The translations under genes were made by a program, and so were the position numbers. A DNA stretch of 64,000 bases, taken from assembly GCA_036824005.1 (NCBI GenBank), contig DAITBA010000021.1, positions 1-64,000 on the forward strand, in the 5' to 3' direction. The DNA is from DAITBA01 sp036824005 (GTDB lineage Bacteria > Pseudomonadota > Gammaproteobacteria > Burkholderiales > Rhodocyclaceae). How positions within the stretch are numbered: position 1 is the first letter of the stretch; each line of letters opens with the position of its first letter. The notes under the pieces were generated by a model. The model was not told the origin of the DNA. It saw only the letters and a list, made by a program, of their open reading frames with translations, and did not search any database. This document shows positions 8,199 through 17,132 of the stretch, in pieces.

Positions 8199-9392
8199 GT
8201 GAAGATCCTCATGGTGTCTGACGTCTATTTCCCCCGCGTCAACGGGGTGTCGACATCGATCAAAACATTCCGCGACGAGCTGCGCGCGGCGGGAGAGTGC
8301 GTCACGCTCATCGCGCCGAGCTACGGTGCCGACGTGCCTGAGCCCAACGTCATCCGCATTCCCGCACGCACGGTACCGCTCGACCCCGAAGACCGCCTGA
8401 TGCAGCGGCCGGTTGCGCTGCGGCTGACCGATCGGTTGCGCGAGGAGTCCTACGACCTTATTCATATCCAGACGCCCTTTGCTGCCCACTACGTCGGCAT
8501 CGAGCTGGCAAGGCGCCTGCAGCTTCCCTGCATCGCCACCTATCACACCTTCTTCGAGGAGTATCTGTTCCACTACATCCGATTTCTGCCACGGAGCTGG
8601 CTAAGGACGCTGGCGCGCCGCTTTTCCCGCGATCAGTGCAACGCGCTCGATGCCGTGATCGTGCCCTCCTGCGCCATGCACGAGGTCCTGCTGCGCTACG
8701 GCGTGCGCACGCCGATGCACATCCTGCCCACGGGCATTCCGTTACACCGGTTTCGTGGCGGCGATGGTCTCGCCTTCCGCGCCTGGCACGGCATCGCACC
8801 GCACCGGCCCGTGGCGTTGTATGTCGGGCGCGTCGCCGGGGAAAAGAACATCGGCTTCCTGCTGCACGCCCTGCGCCGGGCGCTCCGGGACGTGCCGGAG
8901 CTCCTCCTGGTCGTCAGCGGCGATGGCCCCGCGCTCGGCTCGTTGCAGCGCAGCGCCTTCGCTCTCGGAATCCAGCACAATGTCATGTTCATCGGCTATC
9001 TCGACCGCGACACGGAACTGCCCCACTGCTACGCGGCCGCCGATGCCTTCGTCTTCGCCTCGCAGACCGAGACACAGGGACTAGTCCTGCTCGAAGCCAT
9101 GGCAGCCGGCGTGCCGGTGGTAGCGCTATCGGTCATGGGCACCCGCGACATCCTCGGCGCCGGCCGCGGCGCCCTCATCGCCCGCGACGGCCCTGATGAC
9201 TTTGCGGATCAACTCACCGGGCTGCTGCGTGACACGCAGCTCAGGGCACGGCTGGCACAGGATGCAAGAGCGCATGCCGAGGAATGGGAAGACCAGAGAC
9301 TGGCGCTGCGGCTGCGCGCACTCTATGCGGATGTGATCGCCACGACCACTTGCCCGTCGACGCGCGCCACCCACGCCGTTGCCCGCGTCTGA
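8199..9392 (+). CDS. GT4-family glycosyltransferase, probable diacylglycerol glycosyltransferase
   Basis: Second GT-B family 4 enzyme, 397 residues, starting at GTG (MKILMVSDVYFPRVNG). The acceptor domain contains YHTFFEEYL near 116, the donor domain YVGRVAGEKN near 208, and the E-x7-E motif ETQGLVLLE near 289. The overall pattern resembles 1,2-diacylglycerol 3-glucosyltransferases of the alMGS/Agt type. It is divergent from the phospholipase gene, so diacylglycerol released by that enzyme could be its acceptor. Sugar and acceptor are inferred from family and context. Confidence 0.82.
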   Translation: MKILMVSDVYFPRVNGVSTSIKTFRDELRAAGECVTLIAPSYGADVPEPNVIRIPARTVPLDPEDRLMQRPVALRLTDRLREESYDLIHIQTPFAAHYVGIELARRLQLPCIATYHTFFEEYLFHYIRFLPRSWLRTLARRFSRDQCNALDAVIVPSCAMHEVLLRYGVRTPMHILPTGIPLHRFRGGDGLAFRAWHGIAPHRPVALYVGRVAGEKNIGFLLHALRRALRDVPELLLVVSGDGPALGSLQRSAFALGIQHNVMFIGYLDRDTELPHCYAAADAFVFASQTETQGLVLLEAMAAGVPVVALSVMGTRDILGAGRGALIARDGPDDFADQLTGLLRDTQLRARLAQDARAHAEEWEDQRLALRLRALYADVIATTTCPSTRATHAVARV

Positions 9393-9443
9393 ACGGCGCC
9401 AAGGATCGGGCACACACCGCCCGGCACATCGAGCGGTGAATGC

Positions 9444-11093
9444 TTAGGTTGCGCTCTGCGGGACCGGGTCGCTATAACGGTGCGCGTGGCGCCTCACGGC
9501 GCGCTGCCAGCGGACAACCTCGCTCACATACTCCACAGGCTTCTCGACGATGGTCTTCGGCTCGCCGCGGTAGATGCGGCCGGAATCAGCATCGAGGCAG
9601 ACGAGATCGCCCTCCTGCAGCACCCGGCCACCGAGGGAAATCTGACGCGCCGCCAGATCAATGGACAACTCCCTGCAGCCGACCAGGCATACCTTGCCGA
9701 GCTGCCGCGCCACCACCGCGGCATGCGCCGTGCGCCCGCCCTGCCGGGTAAGCACGCCGGCAGCGGCACCGATGGCAGTAATGTCGGCCGTGGCCATGTC
9801 CTCGCGCACCAGAATCGCCGGCTTGCCTTGCACCGCGCATCGCTCCACCGCACCGGCATCCAACGCCACAAAGCCGCTCGCCACCCCGGTGCTCGCCGGC
9901 AACGCCTCGGCCAACAGCGGCGCGCCGTCGGCCGCATCCAGGCGTCTGCGCTCGATCTTGTCCAGTTCGATGCCGGCCAAGTGACGCAGCGCCTCGGCCG
10001 GCGTGATCAGCGCTTCTCGCACCTGCTCCACGGCGATGCGCAGCGCCGCCCAGGGCGTGCGCTTGGCGCCCCGCGTCTGCAGCATGAACAGTTTGCCTTC
10101 CTGCACGGTGAACTCGAATTCCTGGGCGTCGCCAAACGCGCGCTCCAGAGCGCCACAGACATCGGCCAACTGCCGATGCACGTCCGGCAAAGCGTGCTCC
10201 AGCTGCACTGCGTCGTTCGCTTCATGACGACCGGAAACAATGTCCTCGCCCTGGCTGTTGAAGCGAAAATCCAGATAGAAACGATTGGCGCCCGTGTCTG
10301 GATCGCGGGTGAAACCGACACCCGCACCCGAGGTGCCGCCAGCGTTGCCAAAGACCATGCGCTGCACCGTCACCGCGGTGCCGAGCGTGTCGGGCAGGTT
10401 GCTCATGCGCCGATACTCGACCGCGCGCGCGCTCTGCCACGACCTGAAAACAGCTGCGACGGCGCCGGTAAGCTGCTCGTCGGGTTCCTGAGGAAACGGC
10501 ATGCCCACGAGCTCCTCGAAGATCTCGAGACTGTCCCGGGTGAGACGGGTCAGGTCGCGGAAGTCGAGCCCGCTGGCGTCCTCGATCCCCTTCCGGGTCA
10601 GGCTTTCCTGGAGCCGGCTGCGGAAGGGCTGCGGGTCGGCGCCACATACGACTTCTGCATACTGCTGAACCAGCCGCCGATACGAATCCCACACCAGTCT
10701 CGGATTGCCCGTCAGGCGCAGCATGCCGCGCACGGTCGCCTCGCACAGGCCGATGTTGAGCAGCGTGTCCATCATGCCGGGCATGGATACCGGTGCGCCG
10801 GAACGTACCGACACCAACAGCGGCTTGCGCCCGCCGCCGAAGGCAAGACCGGTCGCGCCTTCGAGCACGCCCATGCGCTCGTCCAGAACCGGGCGCAGTT
10901 GCTTCAAAGTGGCCGCGTCGTCCTCGAGAAAGCGCTGGCACCACGTGGTGCCGAGCACGAACGCCTGCGGCACCGGCAGGCCCATCTGGGCCAGCCGCGA
11001 CAGGTTGTGGGCCTTAAATCCCATGACCTCCACACTACCGGCGGTAGCACCGGTGAGGCCGATGTCGAAGACTGTAGTGTCCGGTTGGGTCAC
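9444..11093 (-). CDS. PPDK-like phosphotransferase lacking the PEP-binding barrel
   Basis: 549 residues; pyruvate phosphate dikinase has about 880. Residues 1-350 match the PPDK/PEP synthase nucleotide-binding part (MGFKAHNLSRLAQMGLPVPQAFVL; SVRSGAPVSMPGMMDT). The phosphohistidine swivelling domain follows, with GGRTAHAAVVAR and its catalytic His at about 465. The protein then ends, so the C-terminal PEP/pyruvate TIM barrel is absent. It could autophosphorylate on His and pass the phosphate to an unknown partner. The start is GTG; a downstream Met near MGFKAHNL is possible. It lies 21 bp after the PhoU-like gene in the same direction, within a phosphate-related region. Confidence 0.8.
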   Translation of the reverse strand: MTQPDTTVFDIGLTGATAGSVEVMGFKAHNLSRLAQMGLPVPQAFVLGTTWCQRFLEDDAATLKQLRPVLDERMGVLEGATGLAFGGGRKPLLVSVRSGAPVSMPGMMDTLLNIGLCEATVRGMLRLTGNPRLVWDSYRRLVQQYAEVVCGADPQPFRSRLQESLTRKGIEDASGLDFRDLTRLTRDSLEIFEELVGMPFPQEPDEQLTGAVAAVFRSWQSARAVEYRRMSNLPDTLGTAVTVQRMVFGNAGGTSGAGVGFTRDPDTGANRFYLDFRFNSQGEDIVSGRHEANDAVQLEHALPDVHRQLADVCGALERAFGDAQEFEFTVQEGKLFMLQTRGAKRTPWAALRIAVEQVREALITPAEALRHLAGIELDKIERRRLDAADGAPLLAEALPASTGVASGFVALDAGAVERCAVQGKPAILVREDMATADITAIGAAAGVLTRQGGRTAHAAVVARQLGKVCLVGCRELSIDLAARQISLGGRVLQEGDLVCLDADSGRIYRGEPKTIVEKPVEYVSEVVRWQRAVRRHAHRYSDPVPQSAT

Positions 11094-11114
11094 GATGGTC
11101 TCGCCGTGGCAGCG

Positions 11115-13058
11115 TTACTCGGTGATCACTTCGCCCAGCATGTGGTCGCGCAGCGAAAGCGCCGTGTGCATGAGCGCATCGGCAGCGGCTTCGAGGTTGC
11201 GCGCGCATTCGGCGACGCCGTAGAGCTGACGGCAATCGCTGACGGTGCCGAGCAGCGCGCTCTTGACGCCGCGCTGGGCCGCGTCGCTATCGCGCTCGGC
11301 GGCAACGATGCGATGAATGGCCTCGAGAAAATCCTGGATGTCCTCGCGCGGACCGCCGCGATGTATGACACGCGCGGTCTCCAGCGCCTTCACATATTCC
11401 TGGGCGCCGCCCACCAGCAGACCCGCCAGGCGCGTCAACGGCGGCTGCAGCGCGCCCGAGGTAGTCTCCGGCGCCAGCAGTGTCAAATGGAATGCCGCCT
11501 CCTCAAGTTCGTCGACGATATCGTCGGCGCTTTCGATGAGGGTGCGGTAGAACTCGCTGCGATCGGCCCGCCGCACGATGCCCCGGGCACGATTTACCAG
11601 TTCGTCGGCGCCGTGCTCCCACTCCTTCGCCCGCTCGGCATTGCGCGCCATCATCTCGACCGTGCCGTTGCCGGCACCGCGCATCAGACAGTCGCGAATG
11701 CCGCTGGCAATCTCGATCGCCAGGGCGGCGTGCTCCGAAGCAATATCGAGCAGGCTCTGCTGCGCGCTGTGGAAGTAATTGACCATCTCGGCGCGGATCT
11801 CGTCCTGCAGCAGACCGTCCGGCCGGCCCTCGAGCATGGCCTGGGCGCACGTCTTGATGACGAACTTCATGTAGCCGTAGGCCGCGTCACGCTCCAGCAG
11901 CTCGTCGAGACGCGTGCCGAAGGAAATGCCCGGCTTGGCGACGAAGCCCAGCGCGTCGAAGATGACATGCTCGCCACCGGCGCGCAGAAACGCCATGTGG
12001 CCGTAGTCGTTGTCCGCCGCCCACTTCAGCAGCGCCAGCGTCTCCTTCTTCGGCAGCAGCAGGCGCAGGCGCTTGCGGGCCCGGTTCCAATCGATCAGGT
12101 AGACCAGGCGCGAGCCGAGAAAAGCGAGATGGCGATCCAGATCCTCCTCTCCGTGCGTCTCGAAGACGCCGACGCACAGGTGGAATATCCCCTCTTCCGT
12201 GGCGCAGTCACTGCGCGAACGGGTGTCCTCCCAATCGACGTGCCAGCCGTCGAACAGGCTCTGGAAGAACAAAAGACGCTGCATATGCACGTCGGTGTAG
12301 GTGACGGTCGCGCGACAGCCGTCCACATGCACCACCAGGACATGGGCGTCGGTGGTGCCGATGTCGTTCTGGATCACCAGTCGCTCACCGACGCGCGTAG
12401 CGGTGGTCCCCAGCCCGGGATGGTCGAACTTGAGCGGACGTGTCTGGTTGACGCCGCGCATGAATGCGGCGATGCGCGGCCGGTCGTTGTCTTCGATTTC
12501 GTAGCACAAGGCGCCTTCGACGATTTCCTGCGCAATGCGCGCCTGCAAGGTGTTCAGCGCCTTGTGCATGTCCATGACGAGCAGATGGAGGCTGTCGCCG
12601 CTTTTGCGGTCGGCCCTGGTCATCGCCGAGATTTGCGTAGCGCTGATCAGATCGTCGGCATTGCACCAGGGTTTGGCGCTGAGCACCTTCAGCCGCTCGC
12701 TGAAGCTGCCGCCCTGTACATCGTCGGCGGCACATATCGGTTCAAGCATGCGCCGGACGTCGTCATAGAGCAGTGAGCAGATGGCCTGCACGCGCGGAAC
12801 CCGATACTTCTCACCATTGGCCCGTGCGCTGCCGGCCGGAATCTTGTCGAAACTCTCGTCTGTGATGCCGGCCGCCAGACGCTCGGTGCGCAACTCGACA
12901 GCCTGCGCGTGCGGATGATCGGCATGACCCTGCGCCGCCTGGACAATGCTGAACAGGTACTTGGCGCGGTCGTTGGCGGCGAGCGCGTCGTTGAGCAGCG
13001 ACGGCAGCAGCAGGCGCCGCTCCCCCAGCGTGTCGATGATGTGAGCCTTCTGCGTCAT
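11115..13058 (-). CDS. PhoU-like (DUF47) protein with large N-terminal domain
   Basis: 647 residues. The C-terminal third (about 420-647) is an all-helical PhoU/DUF47-like domain with repeated acidic helices (EWEHGADELVNRARGIVRR; FYRTLIESADDIVDELEE). I do not recognise the first 400 residues; they include an ordered alpha/beta stretch around DIGTTDAHVLVVHVDG and LLLPKKETLALLKWAADN. No membrane segments or signal peptide are seen. Ordinary DUF47 proteins have about 210 residues, so this is an unusual fusion. It is the only PhoU-like gene in the window, pstB having none after it, and it precedes the PPDK-like gene. A role in phosphate sensing is inferred. Confidence 0.7.
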   Translation of the reverse strand: MTQKAHIIDTLGERRLLLPSLLNDALAANDRAKYLFSIVQAAQGHADHPHAQAVELRTERLAAGITDESFDKIPAGSARANGEKYRVPRVQAICSLLYDDVRRMLEPICAADDVQGGSFSERLKVLSAKPWCNADDLISATQISAMTRADRKSGDSLHLLVMDMHKALNTLQARIAQEIVEGALCYEIEDNDRPRIAAFMRGVNQTRPLKFDHPGLGTTATRVGERLVIQNDIGTTDAHVLVVHVDGCRATVTYTDVHMQRLLFFQSLFDGWHVDWEDTRSRSDCATEEGIFHLCVGVFETHGEEDLDRHLAFLGSRLVYLIDWNRARKRLRLLLPKKETLALLKWAADNDYGHMAFLRAGGEHVIFDALGFVAKPGISFGTRLDELLERDAAYGYMKFVIKTCAQAMLEGRPDGLLQDEIRAEMVNYFHSAQQSLLDIASEHAALAIEIASGIRDCLMRGAGNGTVEMMARNAERAKEWEHGADELVNRARGIVRRADRSEFYRTLIESADDIVDELEEAAFHLTLLAPETTSGALQPPLTRLAGLLVGGAQEYVKALETARVIHRGGPREDIQDFLEAIHRIVAAERDSDAAQRGVKSALLGTVSDCRQLYGVAECARNLEAAADALMHTALSLRDHMLGEVITE

Positions 13059-13167
13059 GATCCTCCGCCAGCGAACCTGCGGAGAGTAGCGGGAGAGTGT
13101 GACGCTCGTATTTCAGTTCGCTTTGCGCTCTCGCGCCGCAAGGGGTCTCACCGGTACTGCGCCGATG

Positions 13168-13506
13168 CTAATCGGCGTTGCGGAACGACTTGTTGTTGTG
13201 TGTCCGTTGCCCTTCCTCAGGCACGTGCAGTATCGTCTCCGGCTCGGACGTCGAGGACTGCGTGTCCGCACGGACGCCGATCGAAGCGAGTTGTGCGCCC
13301 GGCTCTTGGCTCGATAGCCGGCCCATACCGCCCGTCCCCGGAACACCCGGCGCGCGGATGAAGGGGATTGCGCCGGCATGGGGTGGACGATCGGTGAACA
13401 CCGCGCTGCCATCCTCATCATAGGCGATGAAGATGTCGGCAGCGGCAAGCGGTGCCCAGGTTGCCCACAGGCAGGCAACCGCGCATCCGAGCCCGAGTGG
13501 CTTCAT
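13168..13506 (-). CDS. Small exported DUF4124-type protein
   Basis: 112 residues with a signal peptide (cut near AAA-DIF at about 23). A DUF4124-like motif follows, DIFIAYDEDGSAVFTDRPP, similar to the YKWVDENGVVHYSD pattern of that family. The rest is low-complexity and rich in Ser, Gly and Gln. A perfect 7-bp hairpin (13160-13177) covers the stop codon. It lies 30 bp after the gene starting at 14274 and probably forms an operon with it. Function unknown. Confidence 0.65.
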   Translation of the reverse strand: MKPLGLGCAVACLWATWAPLAAADIFIAYDEDGSAVFTDRPPHAGAIPFIRAPGVPGTGGMGRLSSQEPGAQLASIGVRADTQSSTSEPETILHVPEEGQRTHNNKSFRNAD

Positions 13507-13536
13507 GGCGCACGCCCCGGCAACAGGCCGACAGCC

Positions 13537-14274
13537 TCAATGCGCATGATGCGCATGCGCCGCGCTGCCCAGCACGCCGGTCAGCGCGTCCAACCGTTCG
13601 ACCTTTTGCACGAAGGGATCGTAGGCCATGTCTCCGAAGTCGGCAGCATCGATGCGCAGATACTCGCCCAATTCCGCCTCGGTGGAGCGCGGCCACCCGG
13701 CCGGCGGCCGCGGATGAACCGACTTCAAAGTGAGAAGGAAGCGTCCCTCGGGCGTGCGCCGTTCGATGCGCGCCGGCAGTGCGTGCTCCTCCAGCCACCA
13801 CACCTGCATCGACTGTCCATCCACATCGCCCCTGAACACCGTGGCGGTGCCATGGCTCAGGCGCACGGTGCGCACGCGCTTCAGTGCGTCCAGATTGTGC
13901 CGGTCGATCACGGTGCCGAGCACTTCCCAGGACGGTTCGATACGCAGCGCCTTGAGCTCGCGCGGCAGATACTCCACCAGGCGTCGGTCGTTTCGGAAGA
14001 CGCGGGTCAGGGTCACCTGGCCCCGTTCGTCGCGCTCCCAGATCTCCGCCAAGCCAGCGGCGGGACGCACCGTCTCGATCCGATTGGCATCGCGCCAGAA
14101 GTACCACTCGTTGTCACCGAGCGCGCGACCGGCGCTGTCGCTCGCCTGCGTTTGGTAGCGCGCCGCGATCGGCTTCGGTGCCGGCTCCCGCATGTGATCG
14201 TGTTGACCATACGCTTGCCCCGCCTGGGCAATGGCCGTCAGCAGCGCAAGAAGAAACGCAGCACTCGCCCTCAT
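13537..14274 (-). CDS. Exported protein of unknown function, His-rich ends
   Basis: 245 residues from the ATG at 14274, with a signal peptide (MRASAAFLLALLTAIAQAGQA). I do not recognise a family. The mature start has GQHDHMRE and the C-terminus ends AHAHHAH, which could bind metal. Between them the protein alternates short beta-strand-like segments (YFWRDANRIETVRP; LAEIWERDERGQ), as in outer-membrane-associated or lipoprotein-carrier-like folds. It sits downstream of phoA, beyond a strong terminator. Periplasmic location is supported by the signal peptide; the role is unknown. Confidence 0.7.
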   Translation of the reverse strand: MRASAAFLLALLTAIAQAGQAYGQHDHMREPAPKPIAARYQTQASDSAGRALGDNEWYFWRDANRIETVRPAAGLAEIWERDERGQVTLTRVFRNDRRLVEYLPRELKALRIEPSWEVLGTVIDRHNLDALKRVRTVRLSHGTATVFRGDVDGQSMQVWWLEEHALPARIERRTPEGRFLLTLKSVHPRPPAGWPRSTEAELGEYLRIDAADFGDMAYDPFVQKVERLDALTGVLGSAAHAHHAH

Positions 14275-14306
14275 ATCCCATCCGACTCGTCTGATTGTGA
14301 ACAATG

Positions 14307-14333
14307 ACGAGGCGCTCGCACGGAGCGCCTCGT
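14307..14333 (-). terminator. Hairpin terminator after phoA
   Basis: Perfect 11-bp stem ACGAGGCGCTC / GAGCGCCTCGT with a 5-nt loop, 40 bp after the phoA stop. There is no long U run on the minus strand; on the plus strand TTTC follows. It overlaps the upstream region of the exported-protein gene at 14274. Confidence 0.65.
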
Positions 14334-14373
14334 TTCTATCCCGGAATCGCCGGGCGATCCGAACCGGAGCCGC

Positions 14374-15975
14374 TTACCACTGCTGCCAGGCAAAGTTCCG
14401 GCCGTCCAGTCCGAACGCCTCGCGCATCACGTGGTAGATCCAGTTCTGCTCCATCGTGCCGCGCACCAGGTAAGCCTTCGGTCCGCTGGCGTAGATGGCG
14501 ACATCCTCGCCGGCGTGGGTTTCGGAACCTAGCGGAACGGCCGCTTCCTGCAGGAAGCCGAGCGCGGTGGTGTCGACGCCGCTCAGATCCGGACGCTTGG
14601 TGGCGATCTTGGTCGCGTCGCGCCAGCCGGGGCCATTGGCATAGCCCAGGGTTGTGTACGGCAGACCGAGACTGTCCTTCGACGGTGCGACCGCCTCGCC
14701 ATCCTTGTTCGGCACTTCCGCGGTCAGCCCAAGGATGGAATTGCCGCGATGCGGATAGCCGGCGATGGTGAACACGTGGCTGTGATCGGCCGTGACGATG
14801 ATCAGCGTCTCTTCCGGATCGGTCATCTCGTACGCCTTCTGCACCGCCTTGGCGAATTCGATGGTGTCGAGCAGGGCGCGCTTGGCATTACCGGCGTGGT
14901 GCGCATGGTCGATGCGTCCGCTTTCCACATGCAAATAGAATCCCTTGTGGTTCTTCGACAGCAGTTGGATAGCCTTTTCCGTCATTTCGGTCAACGACGG
15001 CTCACCTGCCTTGTCCGCGGCGCGGTCGGCCTCGTACTGCAGATGGGAGTTCTCGAACAAGCCGAGCAGATAGGTGGTGTTCGGGGCATCGGCCGCATCG
15101 AACTGCTGCTTGTTCCAGACATACTTCGCACCCGCGCCGCGGGTGGTGACCCACTCGCCGGTAAGATCGCGTCCGTCTTTGCGGCGCCCGGCGCTGCCGC
15201 CCTCCGGTTCCTTGACCGAGGTCGGCAGGAAGTAGGTGCGCCCGCCGCCCATGGCCACCTTCAGACTTTTCTTCACCACCGGCGGCAGCTCGATCAACTG
15301 CCGGGCGATGTCTTTCACCGTCAGCGAGCCGTCCGGCAGCTTGTTCGCCGCCTCGTAGCTGCGGATCTCGGCGTCGCTTTCCCAGTCGCGCACCGAGGTG
15401 TGCGCGTAGTTCGCCGCTGGCGTGGCATGGGTCAGCCGTGCAGTCGAGACGACGCCGGTGTCCTTGCCCGCCTTGGCTGCCTGCTCGAGGATCGTCTCCA
15501 GGGAGTTCGCTGCGATTACATTGGCATCGCCCTCGAAGCGCTTGGTCGTGTGATTGACCGACAGCATGCCCTCGCGCGCCTTGTAGCCGGTGACCATGGC
15601 GGTCATGGTCGGCGCGGAGTCCGACGTCTGCTGATCCCAGGAATAGGTCTTGGACAGCGCCAGGTAGGGGAGGGTCTCGAAAAACAACCGGTTTTCTTCG
15701 CCGGGCCGGCCCTTAAGCTGGCCGTCGAGAATACGCGATGCGGTCACGGTGGACACGCCCATGCCATCACCGACGAACAGGATCACGTTCTTGGCACGGC
15801 GGTGGTTGCGTTGAAGGTTCTTGCTCTCTTCGACGAATGTTCTCCCGGCTTCATACCAGTCATGCACCGCCTCGGGACCCTTGACCACGGGCTCCGTAGC
15901 GCAGACGTTTGACACCATCGCACCCGCCGTGATGGCCGCCACGCAAGCCGCCAGCACTTTCTTGTTCACTCTCAC
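14374..15975 (-). CDS. phoA: Alkaline phosphatase PhoA
   Basis: Periplasmic alkaline phosphatase of 533 residues (E. coli 471). A signal peptide (VNKKVLAACVAAITAGAM...CA) precedes the catalytic blocks: VGDGMG with metal-ligand Asp70, TSDSAPTM with nucleophile Ser120, THATPAANYAHT, HVESGRIDHAHHAGN and TADHSH. All metal-binding motifs are intact. The GTG at 15975 is chosen because AGGGAGAA lies just upstream and the signal peptide begins there; a second GTG is 6 bp on. The enzyme releases phosphate from organic esters and fits the neighbouring pst and lipid genes. I see no clear PHO box directly upstream. Confidence 0.95.
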   Translation of the reverse strand: MRVNKKVLAACVAAITAGAMVSNVCATEPVVKGPEAVHDWYEAGRTFVEESKNLQRNHRRAKNVILFVGDGMGVSTVTASRILDGQLKGRPGEENRLFFETLPYLALSKTYSWDQQTSDSAPTMTAMVTGYKAREGMLSVNHTTKRFEGDANVIAANSLETILEQAAKAGKDTGVVSTARLTHATPAANYAHTSVRDWESDAEIRSYEAANKLPDGSLTVKDIARQLIELPPVVKKSLKVAMGGGRTYFLPTSVKEPEGGSAGRRKDGRDLTGEWVTTRGAGAKYVWNKQQFDAADAPNTTYLLGLFENSHLQYEADRAADKAGEPSLTEMTEKAIQLLSKNHKGFYLHVESGRIDHAHHAGNAKRALLDTIEFAKAVQKAYEMTDPEETLIIVTADHSHVFTIAGYPHRGNSILGLTAEVPNKDGEAVAPSKDSLGLPYTTLGYANGPGWRDATKIATKRPDLSGVDTTALGFLQEAAVPLGSETHAGEDVAIYASGPKAYLVRGTMEQNWIYHVMREAFGLDGRNFAWQQW

Positions 15976-16376
15976 TGCAGTTCTCCCTTCCCGTTTGCAC
16001 ATGGACGCATTCTCGAGCCGATGGCCGACCGTCCGGCATGGCGCCATAGGTCGGAGACGACTCCCCTGAACACGGCGTGAGAACGTACCCGACAATGATT
16101 ACAGGGATTTGAATATGCGGTGCGAGATTGCGCCGCGACGACCACGATTGGTCCACGCACATGGCATGGCGCGGCATGGCATAACGAAACATCGGCGTAG
16201 AGCATTCACCACGCGCTTCTCGGGTCTGCACAAGTCGCGGGCAATGGCGCATTGCGTGCCCCCGGCGGCGCACGGCCCGCATCATGATTCGGACTTCGTT
16301 CCGTAACGCCGCAGTCACGCGGTCGTAACAACGGGCACGCACAGTTCGGCCGTCGACACTTTGTGGGATCCATACC
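15976..16376. promoter_or_regulatory. Divergent control region phoA / olsB
   Basis: This 401-bp non-coding stretch separates divergent phoA and olsB. The olsB side holds the tandem PhoB array listed separately. On the phoA side only one half-site-like ATTAC (16098-16102) is seen, with a poor partner 11 bp away. Two close copies of GGCATGGC (16163-16170 and 16173-16180) lie between; their meaning is unknown. Confidence 0.5.
16301..16329 (+). promoter_or_regulatory. Tandem PHO-box array upstream of olsB
   Basis: Three half-sites, ccGTAAC (16301-16307), caGTCAC (16312-16318) and tcGTAAC (16323-16329), repeat with an exact 11-bp period. The array ends 47 bp before the olsB ATG, suitable for PhoB activation. 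Confidence 0.6.
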
Positions 16377-17132
16377 ATGCTGCAACTGGCCGATCATCTT
16401 GTCCATCTGCGTTCGAAGACATACGCCGTGGCCCTCGCACGCACCGACAGCGAGATCGTCGAAGCACAACGCCTGCGTTACCGCGTCTTCGCCGAGGAAC
16501 TGGGCGCTCGCCTGGAGACGCGTACACCGGGCGTCGACCACGACATCTTCGATCCCTATTGCGAGCACCTCATCGTGCGTGACGAGGCCACGGACAGAAT
16601 CGTCGGCACCTATCGCATCCTTGCCCCCGGCCAGGCGGAGGAGATCGGCTGCTACTACTCCGAAACCGAGTTCGATTTGGTACGTCTGCGTCATCTGCGC
16701 GCGCGCATGGCGGAGGTTGGCCGCTCCTGCATCGACCCCGATTACCGTACGGGGCCGGTGATCAGCCTGCTCTGGGCCGGACTGGCGCGCTACATGATGC
16801 AGCGCGGGTATGAGTACCTGATCGGTTGTGCCTCCATCGGCATGGCCGACGGCGGACACAACGCCGCCAACCTCTACCGTCAGCTCGCGGAGCACATGGC
16901 GCCACTGGAATACCACGTCTTTCCGCGCTGCCGCCTGCCATTGGAGAAGCTGACCAACGGCGGGCCGACGGAACTGCCGCCCCTGCTCAAGGGGTACCTG
17001 CGCGCAGGCGCGTACGTGTGCGGCGAGCCGGCCTGGGATCCGAACTTCAACACCGCGGACCTGCTGCTGATGCTGCCGATGTCCGCCGTTACGACTCGCT
17101 ACGCGCGCCATTTCATCGAACGCCAGAAATGA
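16377..17132 (+). CDS. olsB: Ornithine lipid N-acyltransferase OlsB-like
   Basis: 251-residue GNAT-fold acyltransferase of the OlsB/hemolysin-like group. Family features include EIVEAQRLRYRVFAEELGA near 28, the DHDIFDPYCEHLIV block near 54, TYRIL near 79 and EVGRSCIDPDYR near 113. OlsB transfers a 3-hydroxyacyl chain from acyl-ACP to ornithine, giving lyso-ornithine lipid. The stop overlaps the start of the acyltransferase OlsA (ATGA), so the pair forms a two-step pathway. A tandem PHO box upstream fits the known induction of ornithine lipids by phosphate starvation. Confidence 0.85.
   Translation: MLQLADHLVHLRSKTYAVALARTDSEIVEAQRLRYRVFAEELGARLETRTPGVDHDIFDPYCEHLIVRDEATDRIVGTYRILAPGQAEEIGCYYSETEFDLVRLRHLRARMAEVGRSCIDPDYRTGPVISLLWAGLARYMMQRGYEYLIGCASIGMADGGHNAANLYRQLAEHMAPLEYHVFPRCRLPLEKLTNGGPTELPPLLKGYLRAGAYVCGEPAWDPNFNTADLLLMLPMSAVTTRYARHFIERQK

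Noticed and set aside
9480..12776. A 1098-codon open frame on the plus strand opposite the PPDK-like and PhoU-like genes
   Set aside because: It mirrors two real genes on the other strand; its translation is rich in Arg, Gln, His and Leu and shows no family motif. High GC makes such antisense frames common.
16098..16115. Possible PHO box upstream of phoA
   Set aside because: Only one half-site (ATTACAG, reverse) is good; the partner 11 bp away matches poorly and the spacing to the start is long.
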